The notes under the pieces are model-generated. The model had not been told where the DNA came from. It worked only from the letters and a program-made list of their open reading frames with translations, and searched no databases. Position numbers and translations under genes: made by a program. Shown here piece by piece: positions 1 to 11,014 of a stretch of 64,000 nucleotides of DNA (its first letter is position 1; each line of letters opens with the position of its first letter). This DNA is from Pseudoips prasinana (Eukaryota > Arthropoda > Insecta > Lepidoptera > Nolidae). The stretch covers positions 7,936,001 through 8,000,000 of the forward strand of contig OX621243.1 in the NCBI GenBank assembly GCA_951640165.1, in the 5' to 3' direction.

Positions 1-239
1 AGTGAAATATTCCGAAATTAGTTAGTTAGAAGTCCGCTTCACTATATTAATTAGATTTCAAATATAATTGACATTTCGATGCGGTTCTGTGAAAGGGAGA
101 AAAATCGTGAATAAAAATTTATTTCTGCGATCATTTTAAATTTAAGTATAATTTTAGGATCAAAGTTGAAAGTCCAACTACTAAATAATTAAACGTCCAC
201 TCTCCGTGGATATTTATAAAAAAGGTAAATAAACTGCCG

Positions 240-660
240 AAAGAAACCCCTCCGACGTCCACGGCGGCCCCTAGTTCTCAGCATTCCAATCACGTACGAT
301 ACTTCTTTCTGAGCGGAATTGCTTCCAATAATTTCGTAAACCAATTGAATTCAAACCTTTTTCGGTCGTAACAGGCCACATTTTGGCACTGGCTGTGTCG
401 ATGCAGTGATTCTCCAAGAAAATCTGAAAATCTTTCTGTACTTGAACACTTTGTATGGGTCGTGGGACGCAGTGTACCAAGAACGGTGCGGCGAAGGCTT
501 TTACATCAATTTTCGTATTACCGATGGATTAAATCCAAGGGTTATCCCCCTAAGGAAAGTTTCCGATTGGATTGGGAGCTGGTTGTCGTGAATCAATGTT
601 GTAAAATTTGTATTCAGGTGGTATGCTACCTTACTTTCCCTGGACAATGTTAGTTGTGCC
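240..660 (-). other. unassigned block, possible ORF relic
   Basis: This block is less AT-rich than its surroundings. The minus strand is open for about 70 codons (271-480) but without a methionine start, and the frame is broken upstream. I recognise no domain. It may be a decayed transposon or gene fragment. Confidence 0.15.
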
Positions 661-1617
661 GGTTTTTAAAATTGTGAACAATGTTTTGTTGGTTTCGATA
701 TATGAAGGATTTGTACGATGCGTTTCGAATACCAGATGAGTCTTGTATAGATTTTGTTGCGACTGTTAGTGGTTTGAGTTTAGTATTCATTGAGTTTGTT
801 TCTTTGTTTTGTACTTAGCTGATTTTCACGTCTACGGGGATCCTATTGTATCCGTTTTCAGATAGATGCCATAGTATTTAAAAGTTTAACTTTGGATTTT
901 AACTTCCTGATCTCCTTAAGCTTAGATTTTAGAGAAATTCTATACCATAGAGAAATACTATCAAGCATTAATCTAATTTTAAAATAGGTACCTACTTTCG
1001 GGAATTGAAACAATGCAATATTTATTGTTTGATTTTCTTATAGTTATTATAGATTAGCCGGTAAACAAGCATACAACTTACCAAGTAGCAAGCGGTTGCC
1101 GTAACGTGCATTACAAGCATCGTAGCTTGCAACTCAACTCTAACCCTCCAACAAGCTCTGAAGAACGTAGTCTCACCTTGTACCATAATATTAAGCTTTC
1201 TCAGTTAGCTGTTATATAGATGCCAGCATATTTTGAAATCTATTTACTTGTAATAAATTGCAAAATCAATAAATTTCATACAATCCTATTGTATTATTAG
1301 CGTAATTATGCTATTACCTGGAACGCATTTTGTAAGCTGCAGATGGTTTCTTTGTCAACCTGGTTATAGGTCGAATGGACGCCATGCTCTACCTACTTAT
1401 AGATTGCTACCGTTTACTACGAAGTATCTCTAGAGTTGCAGTTATGAATATAAAGTATATTATATTAATAATTTGAGGCACTATTTCTAATTCCGTCTCT
1501 TCTATAGCGTTTCTTGAAACAGAAACTCAATCTTTCATTTTAGGAAACCTTCAAGATAGAATATCCAATATAATATATCCGCATAACATACAGCATGAAA
1601 TGTTAAAATGTATTTTA
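661..1617. other. AT-rich spacer
   Basis: No coding frame, RNA gene or repeat that I recognise in this stretch. Confidence 0.4.
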
Positions 1618-1639
1618 GGGTATCATAGAACAACTAAGG

Positions 1640-1812
1640 GCACTGACTCCGCACCTGTGGTTCAGCTATTAAGACAGTCGCCTCGACTCTTGGTGTCCCG
1701 GTTCGATTCCCGCTCAGAACATTTGTCCGTCAATTATATGTTTGTAAACTAGCCCGCGTTACTGGGATTATATAACCCAATGCGGACGTTGTCACCTTTA
1801 AAAAAAAGAGCT
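1640..1812 (+). repeat. tRNA-headed SINE (family C)
   Basis: A Pol III B-box-like sequence (ggttcgattcc, about 1700) follows a tRNA-like head. The body runs into 'tatgtttgtaaactagcccg' and a 'gcggacgttgtc' end before an A-run. The same body recurs at 29215-29360, 37745-37955 and 39145-39718, which defines a dispersed family. Confidence 0.6.
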
Positions 1813-2089
1813 GATGACAGCGTTGGTATAATGATAAGTAGCTAATTCTTCATTGCTTGATCTCGATGTCTACATAACATCTTGGATATATACTAACTTT
1901 TAAAAGATCTGCATTCAGATATTACAACCGGTCAATTGCAAATCCAACTCTAATGCTAAGGATTCTGTACATTTTAAATATGCGTATAAAAAAATAAAAA
2001 AGAAGCCATATCCTTCAATATTTACATTTTAAATGTTGTTAGTATTTAATTGTTAGTATTCTGCTTTTTAATTTAGTGTTAATACGGAT

Positions 2090-2435
2090 TAGTTCTTATG
2101 TTAGATATGGACCCCTCCCCGGGTGAAGGCCTCCTTCAGTCTTTTACACTCGTCTCTGTCCCTCCCAATTGTTTGCCAGTCATCTCCAGCTATTTCTTTT
2201 AAGTCGTCAGCCCACTTACTTTTTGGCCTTCCTACTCTTCTTTTTCCAATTGGCCCTTTCCACCTTATAGTTTTGATCGCCCACCTATTGTCTGTGTAAC
2301 GAGATACATGACCAGCCCACTGCCATTTTAATTTTAGGGCTTGTGTGAGGGCATCTGTTACCTTTGTTTTTTGTCTGATCACTCCACTTTTGACTTTGTG
2401 TATTTTCCTTATATTTAGGATACTTCTCTCCATAG
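2090..2435 (-). pseudogene. RTE-type LINE, reverse transcriptase C-terminus fragment
   Basis: The minus strand is open for 110 codons from an ATG at 2433. It encodes the C-terminal tail of an RTE-type LINE polyprotein: KLKWQWAGHVSRYTDNRW, then GRPKSKWADDLKEIAGDDW, then RDRDECKRLKEAF. The catalytic RT and endonuclease domains are absent, so this is a 5'-truncated, non-functional copy. An AT-rich sequence to about 2040 may be its 3' UTR. The clade is assigned from the family pattern (WQWAGH...GRP...W.DDL) by eye. Confidence 0.7.
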
Positions 2436-2669
2436 CTCTTTGTGTTCCTCTGAAAGATGCGTATAATATGACTTAATTATTGATTTTCCTACTACAAAAA
2501 CCCATTGCGTTATAACGTACCTTGTAGAAATTTAGTGATAGCAAGATAAGGGCAATAATAGCTTTTCATTTGCAAATTCGTAAAACGAATACATAATTGT
2601 ACGAAAGGAGTCGAAGAAATCGCATTTAACGATAAAATCCATTCTGCGTGATGTGACGTTACTGTTGAG

Positions 2670-2713
2670 TCAACAATCTGCAGACGCCAGCACATCAAGC
2701 TACCCCTATCTCA
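2670..2713 (+). repeat. terminal sequence of MITE family M1
   Basis: The 'cagacgccagcacatcaagc' end is the terminal inverted repeat of the element seen complete at 43602-43735. No second end lies nearby, so this is a solo or truncated end. Confidence 0.45.
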
Positions 2714-3040
2714 CAATGGCCGGTCTTGTGCTACCCGCGGACCTTGTAAGATTGTCGATCTTAAAGTGTAATAAAGGTCTAGTTTTCTTAATCTAAAATA
2801 GTTTTTTAATTGATCTTGTATTGTGTAAAAAATAATAAATTGAATAAGAAACGTTTTATTTGTTTTAATCCTACAAAATTTTCAGTTCCCCCAAGTTTGT
2901 AAAACACCGTTAAGTACATAGTTCGATCTACCACCGTTTATTAGAAAATCGACACTCTTATAACGTAAAACATATATGGATCAAAAACTAGCAAAATTTC
3001 CTTACTAATGCATACAAATATATACACCAGGATTTAGATG

Positions 3041-3150
3041 TACAGACGCCAGCACATCCAGCTACCCCAACCTGTCAAATTTCTTTTATAGATTTTCAAC
3101 TTTATCACAAAAGGATAAGGTTCACTTTCAATTGGGGAAATTTGACAGAT
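3041..3150 (-). mobile_element. MITE family M1, truncated copy
   Basis: The left terminus 'tacagacgccagcacatcca' matches the 43602-43735 element. The interior (…caactttatcacaaaagg…) is the same element in the opposite orientation. The distal terminal repeat is missing; the copy runs straight into the 5S-like SINE at 3152. Confidence 0.55.
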
Positions 3151-3151
3151 A

Positions 3152-3381
3152 TGCACCGGTCTGGAAGCGATCGGCGAGGTTAAGCAACTACGCTCGCGGT
3201 CAGTCCATAGAAAGGTGACCGCCAAAGTGGTTTAATTTCTGAGCGTCTCCGTGGCGAAGGCACGTTAAGCTGTCGGTCCCGGTTGTAGTCATTAGACAAC
3301 ATTTGTTAAGCCATGTCAGAGGCCTACTGGGCGACTTGAGCAACTCTGACACTAGGGTTACCACTGCCCATACGATAAGCA
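3152..3381 (+). repeat. 5S-rRNA-like SINE copy 1
   Basis: The head resembles the internal control region of insect 5S rRNA in order and spacing: 'caccggt', 'gaggttaagcaact', 'cggtcagtccatag', 'ggtgaccgcc'. It is followed by a family-specific body (ctgtcggtcccggttgtagt; ctctgacactagggttacca). The same unit recurs at 8775, 46084, 48177, 55990 and 57444. I infer a Pol III-transcribed SINE with a 5S-derived head. Confidence 0.7.
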
Positions 3382-3871
3382 AGCAATTACTTTGAATTTG
3401 AAATCTATAGTGTTAATAATAGTAATAAATTAGTATCCCTCTTTAATGGATGGACGGAATAGTACATATACACCTTCTTTGTACGGAACTCTAAATAGGG
3501 TAAGTTGGTTCATCGTTCTGCCTGGCATTGGGACTAGCAGAGGTCATATGCACCCAAGCATGGCGGTCATTGAGGGTCAGCGGTATTCTGATTATAGTGT
3601 CGTCTTGGTTTAAACATTAAGGAATTTGAAAACACTCTTTGTAGCCATTTCGACTGTTTAACGGAAATGTCTATTTCAACAAGCAAAAAATCTACTTAGC
3701 TGAATGGGTCGTTATTGTCCGTGTAATTGGTCTGTCGGTATCTAATGGCAACAATAAAATTCTTATTACAGACAGGTTGACTCAAATAAATAAATATCTT
3801 AGGACACTTCTATCTGATGCTAAACTATAAAGAGCCTGTACCTACTATTGCAACCAAACTACTGATAAACA
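3382..3871. other. AT-rich spacer
   Basis: No ORF or repeat recognised here. Confidence 0.35.
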
Positions 3872-4045
3872 TCACACTAATATTATAAAGGCGAAAGTTT
3901 GTAAGTTGGTATGTTTGTTACTTCTTCACGTCTAAACGATTTTAATAAAACTTGGTATGGAGTTAGCTAACACCCTGGATTAACACATAGACTATAATTT
4001 ATATAAACGCGTATTAACGCGTGTATAAATGCAGAGCACAGCTAG
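3872..4045 (+). mobile_element. short non-autonomous Helitron-like element
   Basis: It begins with TC after an A (3872) and ends 'gagcacagCTAG' followed by T at 4046, giving A|TC...CTAG|T. A short GC-rich palindromic segment (acgcgtattaacgcgt) lies before the end, as expected for a Helitron 3' hairpin. There is no coding capacity. Confidence 0.5.
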
Positions 4046-4420
4046 TAGTTATATATTTCTAATAACATACATATTATAGATAAATTAGCTTGAAGAGTTA
4101 TAAAATTTTCAGCCCAAAAAAAATAGTTATCAAAATCTAAACACATACCATATGCCTAATAATATGTGAAAACATAAATTATTTACTAAGATATAAATAT
4201 AATATGATACAAACTATTTATGTAACCTATATTTTAAGCGAATAAATGATTTCTGATTAACAGAGCACTTGACTGAGAAGAGGCTCGTTAAAATGGTAAA
4301 CTATTACCTCAATAGTTTATCATTTTTACAACCATAAAGTCATCAACTAATAGACAGATTTGTGTCACTGGCATAACGCGGCTTTTAGCGAGCGTCATAT
4401 TATTTCTGAAAAACAAAAAT

Positions 4421-4505
4421 AGATTTGTTATGGTTCAGTTCTGGAGGTAAAAACCAAAGTATGTGACTTTGGTTTTTACCTCCAGAACTGAACCATAACA
4501 AATCT
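4421..4505. repeat. perfect inverted repeat, 39-bp arms, 7-nt loop
   Basis: Arms 4421-4459 and 4467-4505 are exact reverse complements around the loop tatgtga. No flanking duplication is evident. This is a fold-back, not a recognised transposon. Confidence 0.9.
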
Positions 4506-4589
4506 TTTTTTTTTAATTATGTCTTTTTTAATTCTTCTTCTATTTTATTCTTGATTTCCTGTATAATATAATTATTTTTATTTGATTTT

Positions 4590-4770
4590 AAACCTGGAGC
4601 AGAAAGGTTCTTGTGGGGCGACCACGAACCGGAAGGACGCAGCGTAGGCAGGCCCATATACGATGGACCGATGATCTTGTGAGGGTTGCTGGGAGCCGTT
4701 GGATGCAATTATGGAGATCTTTGGGGGAGGCCTTTGTCCAGCAGTGAGCGTCTCAAGTGAGACAGAACTA
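4590..4770 (+). pseudogene. RTE-type LINE 3' fragment
   Basis: Plus-strand reading gives RPRTGR..., then RWTDDLVRVAGSRWMQLWRS, then LGEAFVQQ and a stop, the typical end of an RTE-clade polyprotein. Only about 50 codons survive. The same LGEAFVQQ tail appears near 10080, 21470, 30050 and 47780. Confidence 0.7.
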
Positions 4771-5319
4771 ATCGTAGTGATTCGTTGTAAGAAGCCGACA
4801 TCAGCCAAATCGTTTTTATCAGTAAGTTTTCAACCATATGTCTTGGTGCAATACACATCATAAATGTATTAGGTTCTTTAAAACTTAGCCATTCATGGCA
4901 TATTCTTTTTTAATATTTGAACTTAAAGGGATTGTTATTTGTAGTGGCACTTACAACTCTAGGGTTTGAATGTGCCACTTTGAAATACGTCGTAGACACT
5001 TAAGACTAACATACATAAATGTACAAAAAATCTGTTTAATATAAGACTTGAACTACATAAATACTAAACTAATTTAATGCTAAATAACCAATTTTTTTGT
5101 TGATGTTTGTAATTTTTTATTCAATCCTAGAACACTTTTCGAGTCTAATGAAACGAACGTACGAATGTCGACAGTATGATAAATAGTGGTGATTATACAA
5201 TGATGTAGAAATATCAATCTATAATTATTTTATTTCCTATTTCTATTGTAACTCCAAACAATCTCCAGATATAAGTACATATAAAAACGTAAAAAACGAG
5301 TTTCCTTGAGACCATACGA
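4771..5319. other. AT-rich spacer
   Basis: No gene or clear repeat recognised. Confidence 0.35.
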
Positions 5320-5510
5320 CTGTAGTAAAATTTCGAATGTAACTGGCTATCGGAGAAAGAGAGACATAAAACTGGTACTTTAACCTTTTTCTCTTGCCCC
5401 TACTATAATATAGGAAACTCTCTCTCTCTCTTTCTATTTCCACTTACTTAAACCCTCTCAAGTTCCTTTCGCTTCGCCCGATCAGACGGAGTGATATGAA
5501 ACAACAGTCT
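5320..5510 (-). repeat. dispersed repeat with (GA)n core
   Basis: The minus strand (…gatcggGCGaagcg…, a GA-rich tract, '…ggggcaagagaaaaagg') matches 29540-29735 on the plus strand in order and content. It is a two-copy family in this window, with no coding signal. Confidence 0.45.
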
Positions 5511-5917
5511 TGAAACAACTTGCACACCTTTGAAGGTAAAATATGGTCTAGTCACTTATGTATGTAGGTACCCATATTTAGCAAATACAGTGCTTTGATT
5601 TGAAAAGAGATACAATGGGAGCATTCTGATGAAGTCGCAAAGGTAACCACATGAGTTTTGCTGAAAATTCTGAAGCATAATAATATTTACGCAAACCAAA
5701 CATGAATCGAATGCTCAAACTTTGAAGCATTTCAAGTTTGATTAATTGGTCCTCCGTGAGTTAAAAATAGTAGTCTAAAATCGGTAGGAGAATTGAACAA
5801 GCTAGCGCAATTTTATCAATTTCTATTTGTGGTTTTATTTCTAGTGATTCTGTATTTAATAGCGATAACTGATTTAGTTGTCATTACATGTCTCTCTGAT
5901 ATAGCTCAAATGATAAA

Positions 5918-6325
5918 AAAAACTGGCCAAGTGCGATTCGGACTCGCGCACGAAAGGTTACCATTATCTATAAAATAAAATCTCGTTTGTTGTTTGGGAG
6001 CACCCTTAAATATTTGCATTATATTAATTTTAAAGTGAATATAATATAACTAAATATTCTGAGAATATTTGAAGCGTCAACAACGAGCAGAAAAATCAAG
6101 TTTATTGTATGGTAGCCCCCTTTAAATATTTATTTTATTCTGTTTTTTAGTATTTGTTGTTATAGCGGCAACAGAAATGCATCATCTGTGAAAATTTCAA
6201 CTGTCTAATTATTCACACATTTCATGAGATACCTATAGCCTCGTGTCAGACGGACAGATACACTGAAAGCGGATTCATAGTAATAGGCTCCCGTTTTACC
6301 ATTTGGGTGCGCAACCTTAAAAACA
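5918..6325 (+). repeat. dispersed 'GGCCAAGTGCGA' repeat, variant
   Basis: It opens with 'ctggccaagtgcgattcgga' and closes with 'gtaataggctcccgttttac' then 'ttgggtgcgcaacc', the two ends of a very common lepidopteran dispersed repeat. The interior differs from the copies at 40231 and 50508. Non-coding. Confidence 0.55.
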
Positions 6326-7389
6326 GAGTATCAAAGTACTGTCAAACTACTAAATCTGCGTATAATTCTGCAGTTTCTAACTTGATACTTATTTTCCTTA
6401 TTTATAGTTAACATTATTTTGTGCCAAAACTAAATTGATACCTACTGCAAAAATATCCTATCCTCTTCTTACAAACTATATTCGAAAGATGATGACATCA
6501 AAATTTTTTAGTTGGTAGCTATGGTATCGAATCGGAGACAACACGATTACTTGCACTCTCAAGTATATGATTTTAAGAGTAAAAGGTATTCAATTACAAC
6601 TGATAATTAATTAAAAATACTTCATTTATTTCATAAGACAACGACTGGGTGGTGAAACAAAGCAAAATTAAAAAATAAAAGTAAATGTATGAAAATGTTA
6701 TAACTCTTTCAAAGTGAGTAAATGCAATGTAAAGTACATTTCAAGATTATCGATAAATTGGCACCATAGCCATAATATCAGTTTTAATTTATTATTAATT
6801 TTTTATAATTCAATTCAATTTCAAGAACCTTGCAAGGTGATCGCTTATTAACGGTATGAATCCGTTAAATTATAATTACACGGGTATTGTACGCATTACC
6901 AGCTAACTAATATTAACGGTAGAAAATAAACTCATTTAGAAGTAAACTTTAAAGTGGCAATAAAAATGGGCTCGCGTGTACACTGCTCCTAAGTCGATAA
7001 TAAGCGAGTTAATGCGTTTCTTATTACGTAGTGTGCACTTAGCTTTACTACAAAGTCATGCCAGAGTTAATTAAACCGTTTTAATATCAAAGCGCATTTA
7101 AGTTATTGTGCTTTTAGCTACCGTTGTATGTTCTAATATACTTGCACAGTTACAATTATAAGAATTAAAATGGAAACGTTTTTATACAAAAATATCGTTA
7201 CAAAGAACTTTCAGGAAGAAAGAAGGAGATAATTTTATTTTCATAACATTTACGGAAAATACATTACAATTCTGGTATACATTTTAAACATTTTTAAGTT
7301 TATCCGTACTGGTATGAAAAATGGCCCTATCTCATACTTAGTCCTTTACCTCTCTAGTATTACATTTCTGCAGTGTGTATGGTACTGGA
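6326..7389. other. AT-rich spacer
   Basis: About 1 kb of very AT-rich sequence with no ORF or repeat recognised. Confidence 0.35.
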
Positions 7390-7560
7390 AGCGTGAAGGA
7401 AGCGAGTCCACTCCTTTCTTAAAGGCTTGCAACGCACTTGCAGTCCATCTGGTATTGCGAGTGTCTATAGACGGAAGTGATCACGTATCATCAGATGACT
7501 CGTTTCCTCTTGTTTGCCTTGCTATTATTTAAAAAGAAACATCAACAACAACAAGTGACT
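7390..7560 (+). repeat. dispersed LINE/SINE tail fragment
   Basis: The 'gatcacgtatcatcagatga' motif followed by 'ctcgtttcctcttgtttgcc' and an A-rich end matches the ends at 20140-20200, 29880-29940 and (reversed) 36065-36130. This is a truncated 3' end. Confidence 0.45.
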
Positions 7561-7639
7561 GGGCTTTAATATTTCATTAGATTATCGACATCTGCCTTTT
7601 TAGCACGTTATCTTATCGTATAAATCTACCGAATGGATT

Positions 7640-7745
7640 TTGGCGAAACTTTGTATTAATATAGGTTATATATCTAAATAACACATAGCTATAGCTATAA
7701 TTTATAGAGTAAAATGCAAGTAAAACCGCGGGAAACATCTAGTAT
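7640..7745 (+). mobile_element. possible Helitron 3' end
   Basis: 'aaaaccgcggg' followed by 'aaacatCTAG' and T resembles the 3' ends of the Helitrons at 58738 and 59059. No 5' end was located. Confidence 0.3.
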
Positions 7746-8774
7746 ATGAATATGGGAAGGAACTAGGAAAAGTAGCTATGCATTATTTAATTACATGTAG
7801 AAATTAAAATCGCTGGATTAGATTTACAAGTGAGGCAAATTATTATCTACGGCATTCTATCCTATTGACAAGTGAATGCCACTTTAGTAAAGTATTGATA
7901 GATAAAAATTGTGTGTGTTTTGAAGCCAAATAAAATTATCTATATCTTCATTAAACCAACTAAATACAAATAATTAACTACTAAAAATTAAACCAACTGG
8001 AAGCGACCGCTTTATGCGATGAGACGAAGTATGGTACAACTTTTGTATGAAATACCTATGTCAAAACATTATGCTTCTATTGTGTACCTAAGCACAATAA
8101 AGAGTATTTTATTCTAATTGAATATTGAGTATTATTGTAAACAAAACCATATTAACAATTACAAACGGAACAATGAATATTTATCTGTAGTCCTAATTTA
8201 GTTGTGGACAAAGGCCTAATTTTTCGTTTCATATTAGTGCATTTACACACAAGACGTTTTTTGATTTCGTATAACGAAGCGTCTTTTTAAACGGTATAAT
8301 ATTTGCGTCGCATTCGAGCTATTACGATTTTATACAAATATCTTATCATATAACCTTACCCGTTTATATTTACCGACTTACACCAACATTAAAAAACAAT
8401 TCTTTTTAGAAATCAAATGCTAACTCTTACAATATATACAATATGATGATATATGATGATGATATGAATATTATATATAATATGAAAATTGCGCTGCAGT
8501 GATTAAGAAATATTTCTTGAATGGAAGTGTTTCTTAAGCACTGTAGACTTGTGTATGTGGGTGGATCCATGCTACGGCACCGACATGAGTGTCTGACATA
8601 CCACTGTTAAACCCGCGATGGTTTGTGTGGTATGTTCTGAATTTGTGTGTATGTAATTAAATTTAATGTATTGAATAATAAACTAAATAAATAAATAAAA
8701 AAGGGTAATTTGTTTTTGCATAAATTATCAGTAAAAATATATCAGTCGTTTTGTGAACTGTCGAAAATACTAAC
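7746..8774. other. AT-rich stretch with small tails
   Basis: It holds a LINE-tail scrap near 8085-8120 ('cacaataaagagtatttta', as at 16500), a short ATG/ATA-rich tract at 8440-8480, and a less AT-rich segment (8480-8640) that ends in an (AAAT)n tract at about 8700 and may be a retroelement tail. No ORF is supported. Confidence 0.35.
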
Positions 8775-8993
8775 TGTCGAACGGCGAGGTAAACCACACC
8801 TAGGTACGCAGTCAGCCCATAGATGGCTAACCGATAAAGTAGTTCAATTTATGAGCGTCTCCGTTCTCTGAAGGGCAGGTTAATCTGCCAGCCCCGGTTG
8901 TTGTCATTAGACAACAGTCGTAAATCCCTGTCAGAGGCCACTGGGCGGCTTGAACTCTGACACTACGATAACCACTGCCCATGTGATAAGTAA
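8775..8993 (+). repeat. 5S-rRNA-like SINE copy 2
   Basis: Same architecture as 3152-3381 but more diverged in the head ('cggcgaggtaaaccac', 'gcagtcagcccatagatgg'). The body 'agccccggttgttgtcatta' and the end 'taaccactgcccatgtgata' are well kept. Confidence 0.6.
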
Positions 8994-9237
8994 TAAAATG
9001 TAGGACCACAGGTAGCTTGGTAATGTGCGCGTATTAGCTAACGATTATACGCTTCGTCTGAACCCGGCCGTTAATGACAACACGGATAATATAACTTACA
9101 ATAGGTTCTAAAAACACTGCGTGAGTCACAAATATAACATAACGCATCGTAAACCAGTGTTAATCATCTGTGTAAACATGCCACCGTGTCGCAGCAATGA
9201 ATACTTTATCCCTGGTTTGGTACTTACTATATATGCT

Positions 9238-9425
9238 GTGTGGTGATGGCATAGAATTTCATCACCCTATCTCACCCCGTGGGGGCGTAGAAATCGAACG
9301 AGGGAATACCTAACGGGCAGCAGCGTTTTTCGGTGCAATATGATCATCAAACTGCGATTGCCAACCTCTCTGGCTATTGTCCAGCAGTGGACGTACTTTG
9401 GCTGACCTTATGATGATGATGTATA
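9238..9425 (+). repeat. RTE-type LINE 3' fragment
   Basis: Contains 'caccccgtgggggcgtagaa', 'cgagggaatac', and ends in 'tgtccagcagtggacgtact' followed by an ATGATG tail. It is homologous to 9850-10125 and to 22150-22425. Confidence 0.5.
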
Positions 9426-9849
9426 GTAATTAAACTTACGGTTATTTACTTTTTGAATGAGCAGTGGTTTCTAAGAGTTGTTCCAGCCGCCCAGTAGGAC
9501 TTTGATACCTATACCTTACTATCACTACATTGAGTCCCTAGTCACCCATCTATAAACTGACTACCGACGGGAGCGTAACTGTTTATGAGCTCGTCTACTA
9601 TTCTACCGTGTTTTATTAAGTGAAGCTTCTCTAGCGACTTGAGTTAAACCCTAATTGGGAAATTACAAAAACTGTGTGACCAGATGAAATTTGTTCCTAC
9701 ATAACTTCCGCGCCGTTAGCTAGGCACCAATAGTACGCACTATTGTTTCTTATTGTTAATACTTACAGTCTTGTTTAACTGTCGGGAAACGGTAAGGTCA
9801 CAGTGTAATTATCACATTCGATTTATTAATGTTTTTATAGTCCATTTTG
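9426..9849. other. spacer with 5S-like SINE scrap
   Basis: A scrap at 9465-9515 ('agttgttccagccgcccagt') matches the body of the 5S-like SINE on the minus strand. Nothing else is recognised. Confidence 0.35.
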
Positions 9850-10125
9850 CTGAGTGACTGACGGCAGAGAATATCGTCACCCCCTTTCATTCCGTGGGAG
9901 GCGTAGAAGTCATCCCGAGGGAATATCTATCATCGGGCAACGTCTCTCTGTGTACTATGACCACAATACTACGAACGCCAACCCGTTTGCCAAGCGTGGC
10001 GATTATGGCATATCCCTCCCTTCAAATTCATCTTTCAATGCGTTTAAAAACAACTCCAGTGTGGATTATTTTTTGGGGAGGCCTTTGTCCAGCTGTGAAC
10101 GTCATTCGACTGACATGATAATTGT
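9850..10125 (+). repeat. RTE-type LINE 3' fragment
   Basis: It carries 'ccgtgggaggcgtagaagtc', 'ccgagggaatatc', 'ccaagcgtggcgattatg' and ends 'ggggaggcctttgtccagct'. The order is the same as at 22255-22425. The frames are not coherent, so this is a degraded 3' region. Confidence 0.55.
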
Positions 10126-10170
10126 ATTTATAGAAAAATAGAAAACAGAGAATATTCACTTATAGACTTT

Positions 10171-10344
10171 TTAAAAACCGGCCAAGTGCGAGTCGGAGTC
10201 GCCCATGAAGGGTTCCGCAGCAGCTAGTATTTCAGTTGATTAAATGAAAGGTAAATTGTGGTATACGATTTATTAAAAAAAACTACATACTAGATCTCGT
10301 TCAAATCAATTTTTGTTGTTAGTTTACATGCTAATGTACATCAT
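10171..10344 (-). repeat. dispersed 'GGTTCCGTA' repeat, part 1 (split)
   Basis: This is the reverse complement of the 3' end of the repeat at 50508-51103 ('aaccggccaagtgcgagtcg', 'aagggttccg', 'ctagatctcgttcaa'). It stops at 'taatgtacatcat' and resumes at 16590 beyond the R1-like element, so the repeat was the insertion target. Confidence 0.8.
10332..10344. repeat. target-site duplication of R1-like element, left
   Basis: 'taatgtacatcat' is repeated as 'taacgtacatcat' at 16590-16602 with one mismatch. The uninterrupted repeat at 50508-51103 has this site once. Confidence 0.8.
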
Positions 10345-11014
10345 GGAGTGCTAGGTCGGAAAACCTCCTCGCGAGCCCAAGACTACTGGTCCCATTCGAA
10401 TACTCATATTCGGTGGGAACAGAAGTTTATGGGACGGTGCACGCCGGGCGCAGGTAGTAATCATTTCTTGGATTGGGATTAGTCCCACGTGAAAGGGTTA
10501 CTGCTTGTGGCTAATATTCCGACACAGGGGGGGGGGGGGAGCGGGCGGAATCTGCCAAGGTCCTGTGGTCGTGTCTTGGCGGACCTTCCATACATCATCC
10601 ATGTATGGTCGGAATTCCGCGACGACCACCCGCGTGTTTGTGCTTTGCGCGGGGACCCGTACGGGGGGATGAAGGACTCCTGGAGGTTGAGTCGGTGAGG
10701 GGTCGGGCAGTAGTTATCCTTCACCCGCAAGGCCGTCAAGGGCCATGGGTAGGCGTACCTGCAGGTGGCGTCTGGGCTGGCACCGTGTGCCGGTCTGCAG
10801 ACGAAGGCGCGCGCCGTGTTGGACGTTGGGCTGTCCAGTATCGGTTCGCGTTGGAGGTCTCGCAGATTGGCATAATCCCATGGCTATACCGCCCAATATC
10901 CCTGGTGCTTGTAAAGCATCCCCTTTGAGGGCTCGGTGGAGCGTTCACCAACCCAATTCGGGTTGGTGAACGCTAAGAACGATTTCTAATGGATTGCAAT
11001 CGCTAAAAAAAATC
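10345..11014 (+). promoter_or_regulatory. putative 5' UTR of R1-like element
   Basis: GC-rich sequence between the left target duplication and ORF1, with short unrelated frames on both strands. It contains a G13 run (10527-10539) and a perfect 15-bp hairpin (10940-10954 with 10960-10974, loop aattc) shortly upstream of ORF1. I infer UTR or internal promoter from position only. Confidence 0.5.

Noticed and set aside
3152..3225. Genuine 5S rRNA gene
   Set aside because: Only the internal region resembles 5S; the termini do not pair and an unrelated SINE body follows.
10479..10969. Overlapping frames of 60-107 codons on both strands
   Set aside because: They arise from GC-rich 5' UTR of the R1-like element; none shows a domain and several use non-ATG starts.
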